Assembly: GCF_014203795.1 (NCBI RefSeq)
Contig: NZ_JACHJU010000001.1
Span: forward strand, 4,588,001 to 4,652,000
From: Streptosporangium album
GTDB taxonomy: Bacteria > Actinomycetota > Actinomycetes > Streptosporangiales > Streptosporangiaceae
Length of the DNA: 64,000 nucleotides
Direction of reading: 5' to 3'
Shown: piece after piece, positions 35,689 to 44,737 of the stretch
Numbering within the stretch: the stretch's first letter is position 1
Layout of the letters: every line of letters begins with the position of its first letter
Program-made: the position numbers and the translations under genes
Notes under the pieces: generated by a model
Seen by the model: the letters and a program-made list of their open reading frames with translations, nothing else
Told to the model about the DNA's origin: nothing
The model's database searches: none

Positions 35689-37380
35689 TCAGACGAGCCT
35701 GCGGAGACGGCCGACGGTGCGGTTGAGGAGCGAGCGTTTCCGCGCCTGGCGCAGGGCGACGGCCTCCAGGCGGCGCTGCTCGGCCTTCTCCTTCCACCGG
35801 ACGGTGTCGCGACGGCCCTTGGCCGCCGAGGCGCGCATCTCCTTGAGCTCGGCCTTCAACGCCGCGACCTGCCGCTTGGCCCGCTCGGCCTCCCGCTTGG
35901 CCCGTTCGGCCTCCGCGCGCCAGCGCACGGCCTCACGGTTACGGTCGGAGGCCCAGTACGGGTAGGCCTGCGCCGCCGGCCGGAACCGCCACGACTCGGC
36001 GTCCAGCCAGGTCGCGCCGTGCAGATCGGCGATCACGTCGTCCAGGGACTCGCCGTCGCGGGCGACGCGCAGCGCCCGGGCGGCGGAGGCGGTCCGCTCC
36101 AGGCGGGCGGCCACGACACCCGACTCGTTCTCCTCCAGCGCCACGAGCAGCAGGCCCTCGTCGTCCTTCTCCGCCTGCTGGACCAGCAGGGCCAGCGACT
36201 CGGCGCCGGGCACCCATCCGGCGGGGCAGGTGAGACGGAACGGCGCGGGGATCGAGGTCGCCGGGGCCCGCTCCACGTAGGAGACGCGGCCGTCGTGGGC
36301 GTACTGCCCGCGGACCAGCCGCAGGTCGAGGAGCGGATCGTCCAGCGGTGCCCGGCGCTCGGCGGTCAGCGACGCCCACGGGCCGGTCAGGGTGACGTGC
36401 ACGTCGGGCAGGGTGCTCGCCAGCGCCCCGTCCACGCTCGCCCGGACGTCCTCGAAGGAGGCGTCGCGGGCGTCCACCACGACGTCGACATAGGGGACCA
36501 GCCACTGGCGGCCCCCGTCGGTGCGCAGCCGGCGCCGGTAGGGCACGCGGTCGGCGATGAACGGCCCGTTGTACCGCCGGACCTCTTCCGGCCTCCGCAT
36601 CGCCGTCGTCGTGCCCAGATGCCAGCTGAGCGCCTCGGCGTCCGGGACGAACACCGCGCCCGTCTGGGTGAGCCGGTAGCCCAGCTCGGTGTCCTCGCCG
36701 AGCACCAGGGAGGTGTCCATCCCTCCCGCGGCCTTCAGCAGGGCCGCGGGCAGCGAGACCGTCGCGCCCACGTGGACGCGGTGCAGCAGTGAGCTGGGCG
36801 CGTCCCGGAAGCCGCGGTGGGTGGTGACGAGCTCGTCGATCCAGTGGTGCCCGTGGTCGGGGTCGAGCTCGAAGAGGGAGTCGGCCCTGTCCTTGGCGAC
36901 GGCGATCTGGACCTCGGCCGGGGTGGGCGGTGTGCCCGCCATGGCGGTGAAGCGCAGCGTTCCCAGCACCACCAGGTAGTCGGCCAGGTGATGCCAGCGC
37001 ATGTGCGCCTCCACGTGGTCCGCGTAGCAGACGATGTCGGCGTCCAACCGGTGGATCACCTCGCCGTCGGCGGCCGCCGTACCGGCCTCCAGGGCGTGGG
37101 CGATGCCCCAGCGGCCGGGGTCGCGGCCGACGATCCGGGTCCGTTCCGGGGCGATCTCGGGGAGCCGCAGCGGGGGAGTGCTGCCATCGTCCACAACGAT
37201 CACTTCGAGGAGGTGCGCGGGGTAGGTCTGGGCGGCGAGGGCGGCCAGCGTGAGGTCGAGTCTCTCCTGCCGCCCCCTGGCGGGGATCACCACGCTCACC
37301 GACAGGTGGGGCTCCCACGCCCCCAGGGCGGGCGGGCCGAGGACCCCGTAGTCGTTGCCCGGGATCCGCGGCGCGCTCAC
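35689..37380 (-). CDS. GT2-family glycosyltransferase, type A paralogue (copy 1)
   Basis: 563 residues from GTG 37380, which overlaps the upstream gene stop by 4 bases; GGAGGAGG precedes it. The N-terminal GT-A domain has SVSVVIPARGRQERLDLTLA, the DxD-type HRLDADIVC and acceptor-side GEDTELGYRL. Residues about 290-440 form a second, GT-like but motif-poor half (LVPYVDVVVDARDASFEDV, FRLTCPAGWVPGAESLA). The C-terminal 90 residues are a charged coiled coil ending in a basic stretch. It is the last gene of the leftward four-gene operon. The donor and acceptor sugars are unknown. Confidence 0.8.
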   Translation of the reverse strand: MSAPRIPGNDYGVLGPPALGAWEPHLSVSVVIPARGRQERLDLTLAALAAQTYPAHLLEVIVVDDGSTPPLRLPEIAPERTRIVGRDPGRWGIAHALEAGTAAADGEVIHRLDADIVCYADHVEAHMRWHHLADYLVVLGTLRFTAMAGTPPTPAEVQIAVAKDRADSLFELDPDHGHHWIDELVTTHRGFRDAPSSLLHRVHVGATVSLPAALLKAAGGMDTSLVLGEDTELGYRLTQTGAVFVPDAEALSWHLGTTTAMRRPEEVRRYNGPFIADRVPYRRRLRTDGGRQWLVPYVDVVVDARDASFEDVRASVDGALASTLPDVHVTLTGPWASLTAERRAPLDDPLLDLRLVRGQYAHDGRVSYVERAPATSIPAPFRLTCPAGWVPGAESLALLVQQAEKDDEGLLLVALEENESGVVAARLERTASAARALRVARDGESLDDVIADLHGATWLDAESWRFRPAAQAYPYWASDRNREAVRWRAEAERAKREAERAKRQVAALKAELKEMRASAAKGRRDTVRWKEKAEQRRLEAVALRQARKRSLLNRTVGRLRRLV

Positions 37381-39299
37381 ACCTCCTCCGCGGGGAGTTC
37401 CATGAGCGCGCTGGGCCGGAAGCCCCGCCACTGGCGCTTGTTGCGCCGCAGGAACGTGCCGATCGGCTCGCGCCAGGTGTGGTTGGCGGCGTTGCCGCGC
37501 CGCAGGATGTAGCCCAGACCCTGGGTGCGGTAGATCTGCCCGCCCGCGGCCTGTACGGCGTGCTGGAACTGGGCGTCGATCGTGCCCGGCAGCGGGCGGA
37601 AGCCGCCCACGGCCTCGAAGGCGGAGCGTGCGGCGAAGATGGTCCCTCCGGCGATGAAGTTGGTGATCTGCTCGGTGACCTGCTCGCGGTGGACGGTCAC
37701 CCCGATCGACGCGAGGTAGACGAACTCGGGCACCATGCCCACGACCTCGGCCCCCGAGTAGGAGTGGGCCAGGAGCAGGTCGGAGATGAAGTCGGGCCCG
37801 TACCAGTCGTCGTCGTCCATTTTCAGCAGGAACGATCCCGACGCCCTGGTCGCGGCCTCGTTCAGCACGGCTCCGAACACGGTCTCCCGGGCCGCCTCGA
37901 ACACGGTGATCGGCCCCTGGTAGGAGGCCACCGCCTCCGTCACGTCGGGATGCCCGACGGGGAGTCCGTGCAGGGCGAGGATCACCTCGAACTCGGCTCC
38001 GCGCTGCCTGGCCAGCTGTTCCAGCGCGAAGCGCACCATCTCCGGGCGGCGGGTGGCCAGCAGCACCGAGGTCGTCGGCACCGGCGTGGCGGGGGCGCCC
38101 AGCTGCTCCCAGCGGGCACGGACACCATGGGTGCGCAGCGCCTCGCGGCGGAGCCGGATGCTGTGCTCCTCCCGTTCCAGGTCGTCCTTGAGCTCGGGCC
38201 CGTCGACCGAGGTGATCAGCCTGGTCAGCTCGGGGCCGAGGGCCCCCGCCCAGCGGGGCACGGCGGCGGAGAACAGCGGTACCCCCGCCGCGGCCAGCCC
38301 GGTGACGACCCGCAGCGCGGCCACGGGGCCGCTGTGGCTGCGCCGCCAGTCCACGTTCACCCCTCTGACCTGCCTGATCCGGTTCACGTCCACATCGGTG
38401 ACGCAGCCGGAGGAGCCGAAGACGGTGAGCGTCCGGCCCTCACAGACGACCGCCCAGCGGCCGGACTCCACGGACAGTTCGGCCATGCCGAGCGAGGGCA
38501 CCGTGAGGAAGTTCATCGGGTTGACCGAACGGTCGTCCACCGGAGGGATGGTCCGGGGCTCCGACAGGTCCCCCAGGTCGTCTCTCAGGATCTCGGCCCC
38601 GCCGGGACGGCCGATCCGCTCCCAGCTCATCAGCTCGGCGACCGGACGATCCATCGGGATCTCGCCGCCGGACCAGGCAGGCGGGTCCTGGCCGACGGTA
38701 CGCACGACCAGGTCGCCGCCGCGGGCGCCGAACCGGTCGGGGACGGGGCCCGTCACCCCGGCCGGTGCCGCGTTGGGGTCGCCGGGACGCCAGTGCGCCG
38801 CTCCGGGGCCCGCCAGGCCGGCCACCGGTGCCGCGACGGCGTCCATCCGGTGCCCGGCGAACGCCCTGACCGTCGCGGCGAGCGTACGGCCGGCCGGCGT
38901 GGGCTTGGAGAATCCCGCCTCCACCACCCACGCGGGCCGCTCCGGCTGGTGCACGCGCAGTTCGGTCAGCGACCGCCAGCGGTGGGCGGGCGTGGGCGAC
39001 AGCACCGGCGCGGTGTACCAGTGAGGCGTCTCCTCCACGGCCACGACGACCCGCGTGGCCATGGGCAGGGTGGACTGCAGGGTCGCGGCCCGGCGGAGAT
39101 CGGTCGGCGTCCGGGCGAGCACCAGCACCTCGGCGGCACCCTCCTCGGCCCGCGGGGCACCCCCGAGGTCGCCGTCGAGGTCGATCGCCCCGTACGGTTC
39201 CAGCCCGTCAAAGGTCTCGAAGCCCGCGTAGTAGACGAGGACGCGCCGCTTGCCGTTCCGTTCCCCCGCGGCACGGACGAGGTTGAGCAGCAGGGACAT
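37377..39299 (-). CDS. GT2-family glycosyltransferase, type B paralogue (copy 1)
   Basis: 640 residues from ATG 39299 (overlap ATGA with the upstream gene). The first half is unlike known enzymes: LVYYAGFETFDGLEPYGA, then a domain with FLTVPSLGMAELSVESGRW. A segment VTGLAAAGVPLFSAAVP is shared with the type B partner at 41620. The C-terminal GT-A domain carries TTSVLLATRRPEMVRFALEQ and the metal site KMDDDDWYGPDF, then a GGTIFAARSAF acceptor loop. It is probably a surface-glycan transferase acting with the type A enzymes encoded on either side. Confidence 0.78.
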   Translation of the reverse strand: MSLLLNLVRAAGERNGKRRVLVYYAGFETFDGLEPYGAIDLDGDLGGAPRAEEGAAEVLVLARTPTDLRRAATLQSTLPMATRVVVAVEETPHWYTAPVLSPTPAHRWRSLTELRVHQPERPAWVVEAGFSKPTPAGRTLAATVRAFAGHRMDAVAAPVAGLAGPGAAHWRPGDPNAAPAGVTGPVPDRFGARGGDLVVRTVGQDPPAWSGGEIPMDRPVAELMSWERIGRPGGAEILRDDLGDLSEPRTIPPVDDRSVNPMNFLTVPSLGMAELSVESGRWAVVCEGRTLTVFGSSGCVTDVDVNRIRQVRGVNVDWRRSHSGPVAALRVVTGLAAAGVPLFSAAVPRWAGALGPELTRLITSVDGPELKDDLEREEHSIRLRREALRTHGVRARWEQLGAPATPVPTTSVLLATRRPEMVRFALEQLARQRGAEFEVILALHGLPVGHPDVTEAVASYQGPITVFEAARETVFGAVLNEAATRASGSFLLKMDDDDWYGPDFISDLLLAHSYSGAEVVGMVPEFVYLASIGVTVHREQVTEQITNFIAGGTIFAARSAFEAVGGFRPLPGTIDAQFQHAVQAAGGQIYRTQGLGYILRRGNAANHTWREPIGTFLRRNKRQWRGFRPSALMELPAEEV

Positions 39300-40996
39300 C
39301 AGGCGGTCTTCCCGTGCCGCATCGCCGTCGCGATGATCCCTCTCAGCGGGCCGCGCCGCTGAGCGTCCTCCACCTGTCCGGCCTCCGCCCGCAGACGTTC
39401 GTTCTCGGCGCGCAGGCTCTCCACCTCGCCTTTCAGCCGTTCCGCCTCGCGTTTCCACCGCGCCGAGCTGGCCCGCCACCTGGCGGGATCCCCGGCGACG
39501 GGCTCCGCCTCCCCGGCGGCCGTGACGCCGAGCTCGTCCGCGCTCACCCAGAACGAGCCGAACAGCTCGTGCACCACGCCGTCGAGGTCATCGGTGCCGT
39601 CGTCCACCAGCGCCGCCCTGGCGAAGGCGGCGGTGCGTTCGAGCCTGGCCGCCCGGATGCCGGTGCCCCCCTCCTCAAGCGCCGCACTCAGCAGGCCGTA
39701 CTCCTCGTCCTCGGCGAGTTTCACCAGGCCGGCGAGGCTTTCGGCGCCGAACGCCCACCCCGCGGGGCAGGTGAGGCGGAACGGCGCGGGCGCGGAGCTG
39801 TGCGGCGTCTCCTCGGTGAAGGAGACGCGCGGCTCGTGGCCGTACAGGTTGCGCACGAGCCGCGCCTCGAGCAGCGGCTCGTCCAGGGAGGAGCGGCGTC
39901 CGCCGGTGAGGGCCGGCCACGGTCCGACCACGGTGACGGCGACGTCGACGAGGGTGCCCGCGAGCGCGCTGTCCACGGTCGCCCGGACGTCCTCGTAGGA
40001 GGCGCCGTGGGCGTCGACGACGACGTGCACGTACGGCACCAGCCAGTGCCTGCGCGGGTGGCTGCGCAGCCAGCGCAGGTCGGGAATGAGATCGGGGAGC
40101 ACCGACCAGTTGTGCCGGTGCACCTCCTTCTCGCGGAGCATGACCGTGGACGGGCCGAGATGCCAGGCGCGGGCCTGCGGGTCGGGGATGAAGACCGCGC
40201 CCGCCTGGGCGAGCCGGAAGCCGAGGTCGGTGTCCTCGCCCATGTTCAGCGCGGTGTTGACCCCGCCGACGCCGCGCAGGAGCGCCAAGGGGACCGACGT
40301 GGTGGCCCCCGAGTGGAGCCGGTAGGCCCCGGCGCCGGCGTCCCGCAGCCACCGGGTCTCCTCCAGCACGTCCGCCCGCCAGGTGTGCGGGGCCGACCCG
40401 TCGAACAGCTTCTCCGTGTCCCCGGCCTGTACGGCCGCGGAGACCTCCTGGGCGCTGGGCCCGTCCTCGCCGGTGGTGAACCGGACGTCGCCGAGCACGA
40501 CGGCGTAGGAGGTGAGATGGTGCCAGCGCATGTGCGCCTCGAGGTGTTCCCGGTCGAGGATCATGTCGGAGTCGACCCAGTGAAGGACGTCGCCGGCCGC
40601 CGACGCCGCGCCGGTCTGGCGGGCCCAGCCCCGCCCCCACCGGCCGTCGGGCACCCGGACGAGCCGGGTGTTCGCCGGGGCGAGCTCGGGGATCCGCAGA
40701 GGTGGGTCGCTGCCGTCGTCGGCGACGATCACCTCTGTCAGGTGTGCGGGGTAGCTCTGCGCGGCCAGCCCGGCGAGCGTGCGGTCCAGCGCCTGCTGGC
40801 AGTCGTGCGCCGGGATCACCACGCTCACCCTGAGGCGCGGTTCCCAGCCGCCCAGGTCGGGCGGGAGCAGCGATCCGTAGTCGTTGTGCCTGATCCGCAC
40901 GCGGGGGACGGCGGTCCGGTCGTCCTCGGAGAGCGGGGTGCGGGCGTCGCGGGGGAGAGGGGAGCCGTTACGGGCGGCGAGGTCGGCCGCGGTCAT
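39299..40996 (-). CDS. GT2-family glycosyltransferase, type A paralogue (copy 2)
   Basis: 565 residues. It has the same plan as the copy at 35689: RVSVVIPAHDCQQALDRTLA, the aspartate motif HWVDSDMILD, MGEDTDLGFRL, a second degenerate half (WLVPYVHVVVDAHGASYEDV, FRLTCPAGWAFGAESLA), and a C-terminal coiled coil (KREAERLKGEVESLRAENER). A 30-residue charged N-terminal extension precedes the shared HNDYGSLLPPDLGGWEP start block. It overlaps neighbours on both sides by 4 bases, so it is in one operon. Confidence 0.8.
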   Translation of the reverse strand: MTAADLAARNGSPLPRDARTPLSEDDRTAVPRVRIRHNDYGSLLPPDLGGWEPRLRVSVVIPAHDCQQALDRTLAGLAAQSYPAHLTEVIVADDGSDPPLRIPELAPANTRLVRVPDGRWGRGWARQTGAASAAGDVLHWVDSDMILDREHLEAHMRWHHLTSYAVVLGDVRFTTGEDGPSAQEVSAAVQAGDTEKLFDGSAPHTWRADVLEETRWLRDAGAGAYRLHSGATTSVPLALLRGVGGVNTALNMGEDTDLGFRLAQAGAVFIPDPQARAWHLGPSTVMLREKEVHRHNWSVLPDLIPDLRWLRSHPRRHWLVPYVHVVVDAHGASYEDVRATVDSALAGTLVDVAVTVVGPWPALTGGRRSSLDEPLLEARLVRNLYGHEPRVSFTEETPHSSAPAPFRLTCPAGWAFGAESLAGLVKLAEDEEYGLLSAALEEGGTGIRAARLERTAAFARAALVDDGTDDLDGVVHELFGSFWVSADELGVTAAGEAEPVAGDPARWRASSARWKREAERLKGEVESLRAENERLRAEAGQVEDAQRRGPLRGIIATAMRHGKTA

Positions 40997-41475
40997 GCCT
41001 CTCCCTCTCGTCCTTCTCGCTCGGCCCGTTCGGTTCTGGCCTCCACCGCGGCCAGGCGGGGCAGCACCTCGTGGACCATCTCCTCGATCTCCAGGCGCTG
41101 GGGCATGGCGGCCATCCGGTCTTCGCCGAGAGAGATCAGGATCGCCTGCAGATCCTCGTCGCGCCTGCGCCCGTCCTCCCTGAGCAGCTCGACGATCTCG
41201 TCCAGCCGGCGGTCCAGCCGCTCCGTGGCGGCCCTGACCTTGGCGAGCTCCGCCTCATAGCGCTTGGCCCTGTTGTCGATGCGCAGGGCTTTGCCGTCGA
41301 CCCTGCGGACGGTCACGACGGCGAGAACCTGGGCGGCGAGCACCATCATGATCGCGCCGAGTATGACGGCCGCCGTCACGGAGATGGCGTCGGCACCCGC
41401 GAGCAGGACCAGCGCGATCAGGACCAGCGAGCCGACGATTACCGCCAGGAGCGTCAGTTTCCGGAGCGTGGGCAT
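40993..41475 (-). CDS. Two-helix membrane protein with coiled coil, first gene of glycan operon
   Basis: 160 residues. Two hydrophobic segments (LTLLAVIVGSLVLIALVLLA and AVILGAIMMVLAAQVLAVVTV) sit at the N-terminus, then a cytosolic coiled coil (AKRYEAELAKVRAATERLDR, LEIEEMVHEVLPRLAAVEAR). I do not recognise a family. It leads a four-gene ATGA/GTGA-linked operon with three large glycosyltransferases whose C-termini are also coiled coils. That makes it a candidate membrane anchor for those enzymes; this is inference. Confidence 0.75.
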   Translation of the reverse strand: MPTLRKLTLLAVIVGSLVLIALVLLAGADAISVTAAVILGAIMMVLAAQVLAVVTVRRVDGKALRIDNRAKRYEAELAKVRAATERLDRRLDEIVELLREDGRRRDEDLQAILISLGEDRMAAMPQRLEIEEMVHEVLPRLAAVEARTERAEREGREGEA

Positions 41476-41565
41476 CCGCGCGTACCTTTCCTACCGCTCT
41501 GTCGTGAGCTGCCATTGGGGAAGGTAATTGAGGCTATCTGCTGTTTAAGAGTAAATATGGCGATA

Positions 41566-41590
41566 AACAGGAAATTTGGAGCTTCCTGTT
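41566..41590. promoter_or_regulatory. Inverted repeat in the divergent glycan-block promoter region
   Basis: AACAGGAA (41566-41573) and TTCCTGTT (41583-41590) form a perfect 8-bp inverted repeat with a 9-base gap. It sits in the AT-rich 144-bp region between the leftward operon (start 41475) and the rightward pair (start 41620). It could be an operator controlling both directions. A related word, TTTCCTGTGT, lies upstream of the GT gene at 46294. Confidence 0.4.
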
Positions 41591-41619
41591 ACCTGTGTGA
41601 CTGCTATCAGTGATCAGCG

Positions 41620-42900
41620 GTGGGCATCCATGTCAAGCCCGGAGAACGGTGGCCGCCGGGCCCGACGCCGCCCGTGGCCGCGGATCCCGCGGCGGCTCCA
41701 GCCCTGGATCCATACCGGATGCCCCCATATGTCGGCTCTTCCGGCCGGGGAGCGCCCGGCCCTCGCTATCCTTCGCTGGTGCCCGCGCAGTCGCCCCCCC
41801 TCTCTGCCGTCCTGCCCGCGACCCCCGCCGGCTTCCAGCGATCGGCGACCGGAGGGACGGCGGAGCTGTCCTGGGCCGGCCAGGGGTGGCTGGCGGACGG
41901 CGAGCCGCTCGGCGACCGGCCGGACGCCACCGAGGTCGCCCGCCTTCGACCGCTGCGCGGCCTGACCGTCCGATGGCCCTCCGCCGCCGTCCCCACCGGT
42001 GCGGTCACCGCCCTGGCCGCGGCAGGGGTGCCGCTGCACGCCGCCGCCTCGCCGGCCTGGGTGGAGCCCCGCCTGGCCCGCCTGCTCGCGGACTGGACGC
42101 CCGAGGAGGGCGTCGGCGGGCCCCGCTCGGTGACCGACCTGCGCAGGGAGGAGCAGAGCGTACGGCTGCGCCGCCACGGCCTCCGCGGTGCTGATGACAC
42201 GGCCGCGCCCAAGGTCAGCGTCGTGATGGCCAGCATGCGCCCGCACCTGCTGGGCTCCGCGCTCACCCAGATCGCCCGGCAGCGGCGGGTCGAGGCCGAG
42301 GTCCTGCTGGCCCTGCACGGCGTCCCCGCCGGCCACGAGGCGGTACGGCGGGCGATACGGGGATGCGACCTGCCGATCACCGTGATCGAGGCGGACGCGG
42401 CCACCCCGTTCGGGGAGGCGCTCAACACGGCCGCCTCCCGGGCGGGCGGTGAGTACGTCGCGAAGTGGGACGACGACGACTGGTACGGCCCCGAGCATCT
42501 GGCCGACCTCCTTCTCGCGAGGTCGTACGCCGGCGCGGACATCGTGGGCGCGGCGGCCGAGTTCTTCTACCTGGAGCCCCTGAACGCCACGATCCGCCGC
42601 ACCGACTACACCGGCGAGATCTGGTCGGACCACGTGGCCGGCGGCACGATCCTGCTCGGCAGAGCCGCCTTCGCCGAACTCGGCGGGTTCCCCGCGCTGC
42701 CCCGCGGGGTGGACGCCGGATTCCTCAAGGCGGCCCACGCGGCCGGGGCGCGCATCTACCGCACCCACGGTCTCGGCTACGTGCTGCGGCGCTCGGTGAG
42801 CGCCGAGCACACCTGGCGGCTCTCGCTCGCCCATTTCCTGCGCGTCGCGACGAATCAGTGGCGAGGCTTCCGTCCGAGCCTGATTCTGGAAACGCCATGA
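41620..42900 (+). CDS. GT2-family glycosyltransferase, type B paralogue (copy 2)
   Basis: 426 residues from GTG 41620; later starts in the Pro-rich first 60 residues are possible. The N-terminal part has ALAAAGVPLHAAASPAWVEP, shared with the copy at 37377. The GT-A domain shows KVSVVMASMRPHLLGSALTQ, VLLALHGVPAG, the metal site KWDDDDWYGPEH, HVAGGTILLGRAAF and a closing TNQWRGFRPSLILE. It lacks the 200-residue N-terminal extra domain of its paralogue. The stop overlaps the next gene (ATGA). Confidence 0.8.
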   Translation: MGIHVKPGERWPPGPTPPVAADPAAAPALDPYRMPPYVGSSGRGAPGPRYPSLVPAQSPPLSAVLPATPAGFQRSATGGTAELSWAGQGWLADGEPLGDRPDATEVARLRPLRGLTVRWPSAAVPTGAVTALAAAGVPLHAAASPAWVEPRLARLLADWTPEEGVGGPRSVTDLRREEQSVRLRRHGLRGADDTAAPKVSVVMASMRPHLLGSALTQIARQRRVEAEVLLALHGVPAGHEAVRRAIRGCDLPITVIEADAATPFGEALNTAASRAGGEYVAKWDDDDWYGPEHLADLLLARSYAGADIVGAAAEFFYLEPLNATIRRTDYTGEIWSDHVAGGTILLGRAAFAELGGFPALPRGVDAGFLKAAHAAGARIYRTHGLGYVLRRSVSAEHTWRLSLAHFLRVATNQWRGFRPSLILETP

Positions 42901-44636
42901 CAGCACGGATCACCGGTAACGACTACCGGAGCCTCACCCCGCCCGAACTCGGCGCCTGGACCCCCTCACTGCGGGTCAGCGTGGTCGTGCCCGCCTACGG
43001 CGGCCAGGACAAGCTCGACCTGGTGCTCGCCGGACTGGCGGGGCAGTCCTACCCCGCCGGCCTGACCGAGGTCATCGTGGTGGACAACGGCAGCGAACCA
43101 CCGCTGCGCCTGCCGGAGATCCGGCCCGAGGGCACCCGGCTCATTACCTGCCCCACCCCCGGCAGGGCCCACGCCCGCAACGCCGGCCTCCGGGCCGCCA
43201 CCGGCGACGTGATCCACTGGCTCGACTCCGACGTGGTCCTGGACCGCCGGTCGGTCGAGGCGCACATGCGCTGGCACCACGCGGCGCCCTACCTCGTGGT
43301 CACCGGCTATCTGCGTTTCACCCCGGCCGGCCTGCCCACCCCCGAGACAGTGGCGGCCACCGACGACCTGGCCGGGCTCTTCGAGCCGGCCGAGCCGCAC
43401 GCCTGGCTGGTGGACCTGATCGAGCGGACCGGCGGTCTCACCGACAACCCGCACCGCGCGTTCAGCCTGCACGTGGGCGGGGCCACCTCGGTCAACGCCG
43501 CGTTGTTCACCCAGGCGGGCCCGATGGACACCGAGCTCATCCTCGGCCAGGACACCGAGATGGGCTACCGGCTCGCCCAGGCGGGCGCGGTCTTCGTGCC
43601 CGAGCCGCTGGCCCGCGCCTTCCACCTGGGCCCCACCATGCGGATGCGTGACAAGGCGCCGATCGACCGGGTCAGCCACGCGTTCGTCGCCGACCGGATC
43701 CCGAGCTACCGCTGGCTCCGCTCCCACCCCGCCCGGCAGTGGAAGGTGCCCTACCTGGAGGTGGTGGTCGAGCCCGCCGGACGGCAGGGGCCGGCGGAGG
43801 CGGACGGGCGGAAGTACGGCTACGACGAGGTCCGCGCGACCGTGGACGCCGTCCTCGCGGGCACCCTGCCCGACGTCGTGGTCACCGTCCCCGGTCCCTG
43901 GGACCGCGTCCGGGCCGAGGGACGCGCGCCGCTGACGGACCCGGACCTGGACCTCGTGCTGATCCAGGGGCACTACGCCCACGAGGGCCGGGTACGTTTC
44001 GTCTCCGGCCCCTCCGGTGAGGCGCCGGCCCTCCCGCCCCACCCGCCGGAGGCCGGGGCGGCTCCGCGGGGCGGCGATCCGCCGGAAACCGGGGTGGCCG
44101 CGCCGTACCGGCTGAGACTGCCCGCAGGGTGGGTGCCCGGGGAGGACAGCCTCGCGCGCCTGCTCGACCTGGCCAGGGACGGCGGGTACGGCCTGGTGGC
44201 GGTGCTGCTGGCCGAGGACTCCAGTGAGGCGGTCGTCGCGGCCAGGCTGGAGCGGACCGCCGCCTTCGCCCGGGCCGCGATCGTCGTGCGGGAGGGCGAG
44301 GACCTCGACGACGCCGTCGAGGACACCTTCGGGATGCTCTGGGTGGACGGCCAGACCTACGGGTTCCTGCCCGAGGCTCGGCAGCTCACCGGACGTCGCG
44401 GCGCCTACCGCGCCAGGACGGAGGCGCAGGCCGAGATCGCCCGCCTCACCAAGGAGACCGAGCGGCTCCGTGCGCAGGTGACCAGATGGCGCGACGAGGC
44501 GGGTCGCTGGCGCAAGAGCGCGGTCGAGATGCGGCGTGAGATCGGCGGGCTGCGCAAGGAGCTGGCCGCGGCCAGGAAGATCGTCCAGTACGGCCTGCTC
44601 TCGTCCGTCAAGCGGGCGATCATCCGCCGCCGATGA
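42897..44636 (+). CDS. GT2-family glycosyltransferase, type A paralogue (copy 3)
   Basis: 579 residues. The shared start block GNDYRSLTPPELGAWTP leads into RVSVVVPAYGGQDKLDLVLA, the aspartate motif HWLDSDVVLD and GQDTEMGYRL, where the usual GED is GQD. The second degenerate half contains a Pro/Gly-rich insertion of about 40 residues (residues 375-415) before YRLRLPAGWVPGEDSLA. The C-terminal coiled coil (RTEAQAEIARLTKETERLRA) ends basic. It is paired with the type B gene by a 4-base overlap, repeating the B/A pairing of the leftward operon. Confidence 0.8.
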   Translation: MTARITGNDYRSLTPPELGAWTPSLRVSVVVPAYGGQDKLDLVLAGLAGQSYPAGLTEVIVVDNGSEPPLRLPEIRPEGTRLITCPTPGRAHARNAGLRAATGDVIHWLDSDVVLDRRSVEAHMRWHHAAPYLVVTGYLRFTPAGLPTPETVAATDDLAGLFEPAEPHAWLVDLIERTGGLTDNPHRAFSLHVGGATSVNAALFTQAGPMDTELILGQDTEMGYRLAQAGAVFVPEPLARAFHLGPTMRMRDKAPIDRVSHAFVADRIPSYRWLRSHPARQWKVPYLEVVVEPAGRQGPAEADGRKYGYDEVRATVDAVLAGTLPDVVVTVPGPWDRVRAEGRAPLTDPDLDLVLIQGHYAHEGRVRFVSGPSGEAPALPPHPPEAGAAPRGGDPPETGVAAPYRLRLPAGWVPGEDSLARLLDLARDGGYGLVAVLLAEDSSEAVVAARLERTAAFARAAIVVREGEDLDDAVEDTFGMLWVDGQTYGFLPEARQLTGRRGAYRARTEAQAEIARLTKETERLRAQVTRWRDEAGRWRKSAVEMRREIGGLRKELAAARKIVQYGLLSSVKRAIIRRR

Positions 44637-44737
44637 CGCTTCCGGGCCCGGCGAGGGGGTCGTCGTGCCCGCCGCCGCGCACCGGCCCCGGCCGTGCCGG
44701 AACCGGCGGCGCCACGGAACGGGGCGGTTGACCCGCC

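Noticed and set aside
28948-41260. Long antisense frames opposite the glycosyltransferases, lysA and hom
   Set aside because: Same GC shadow effect; the sense strand carries all recognisable motifs and ribosome sites.
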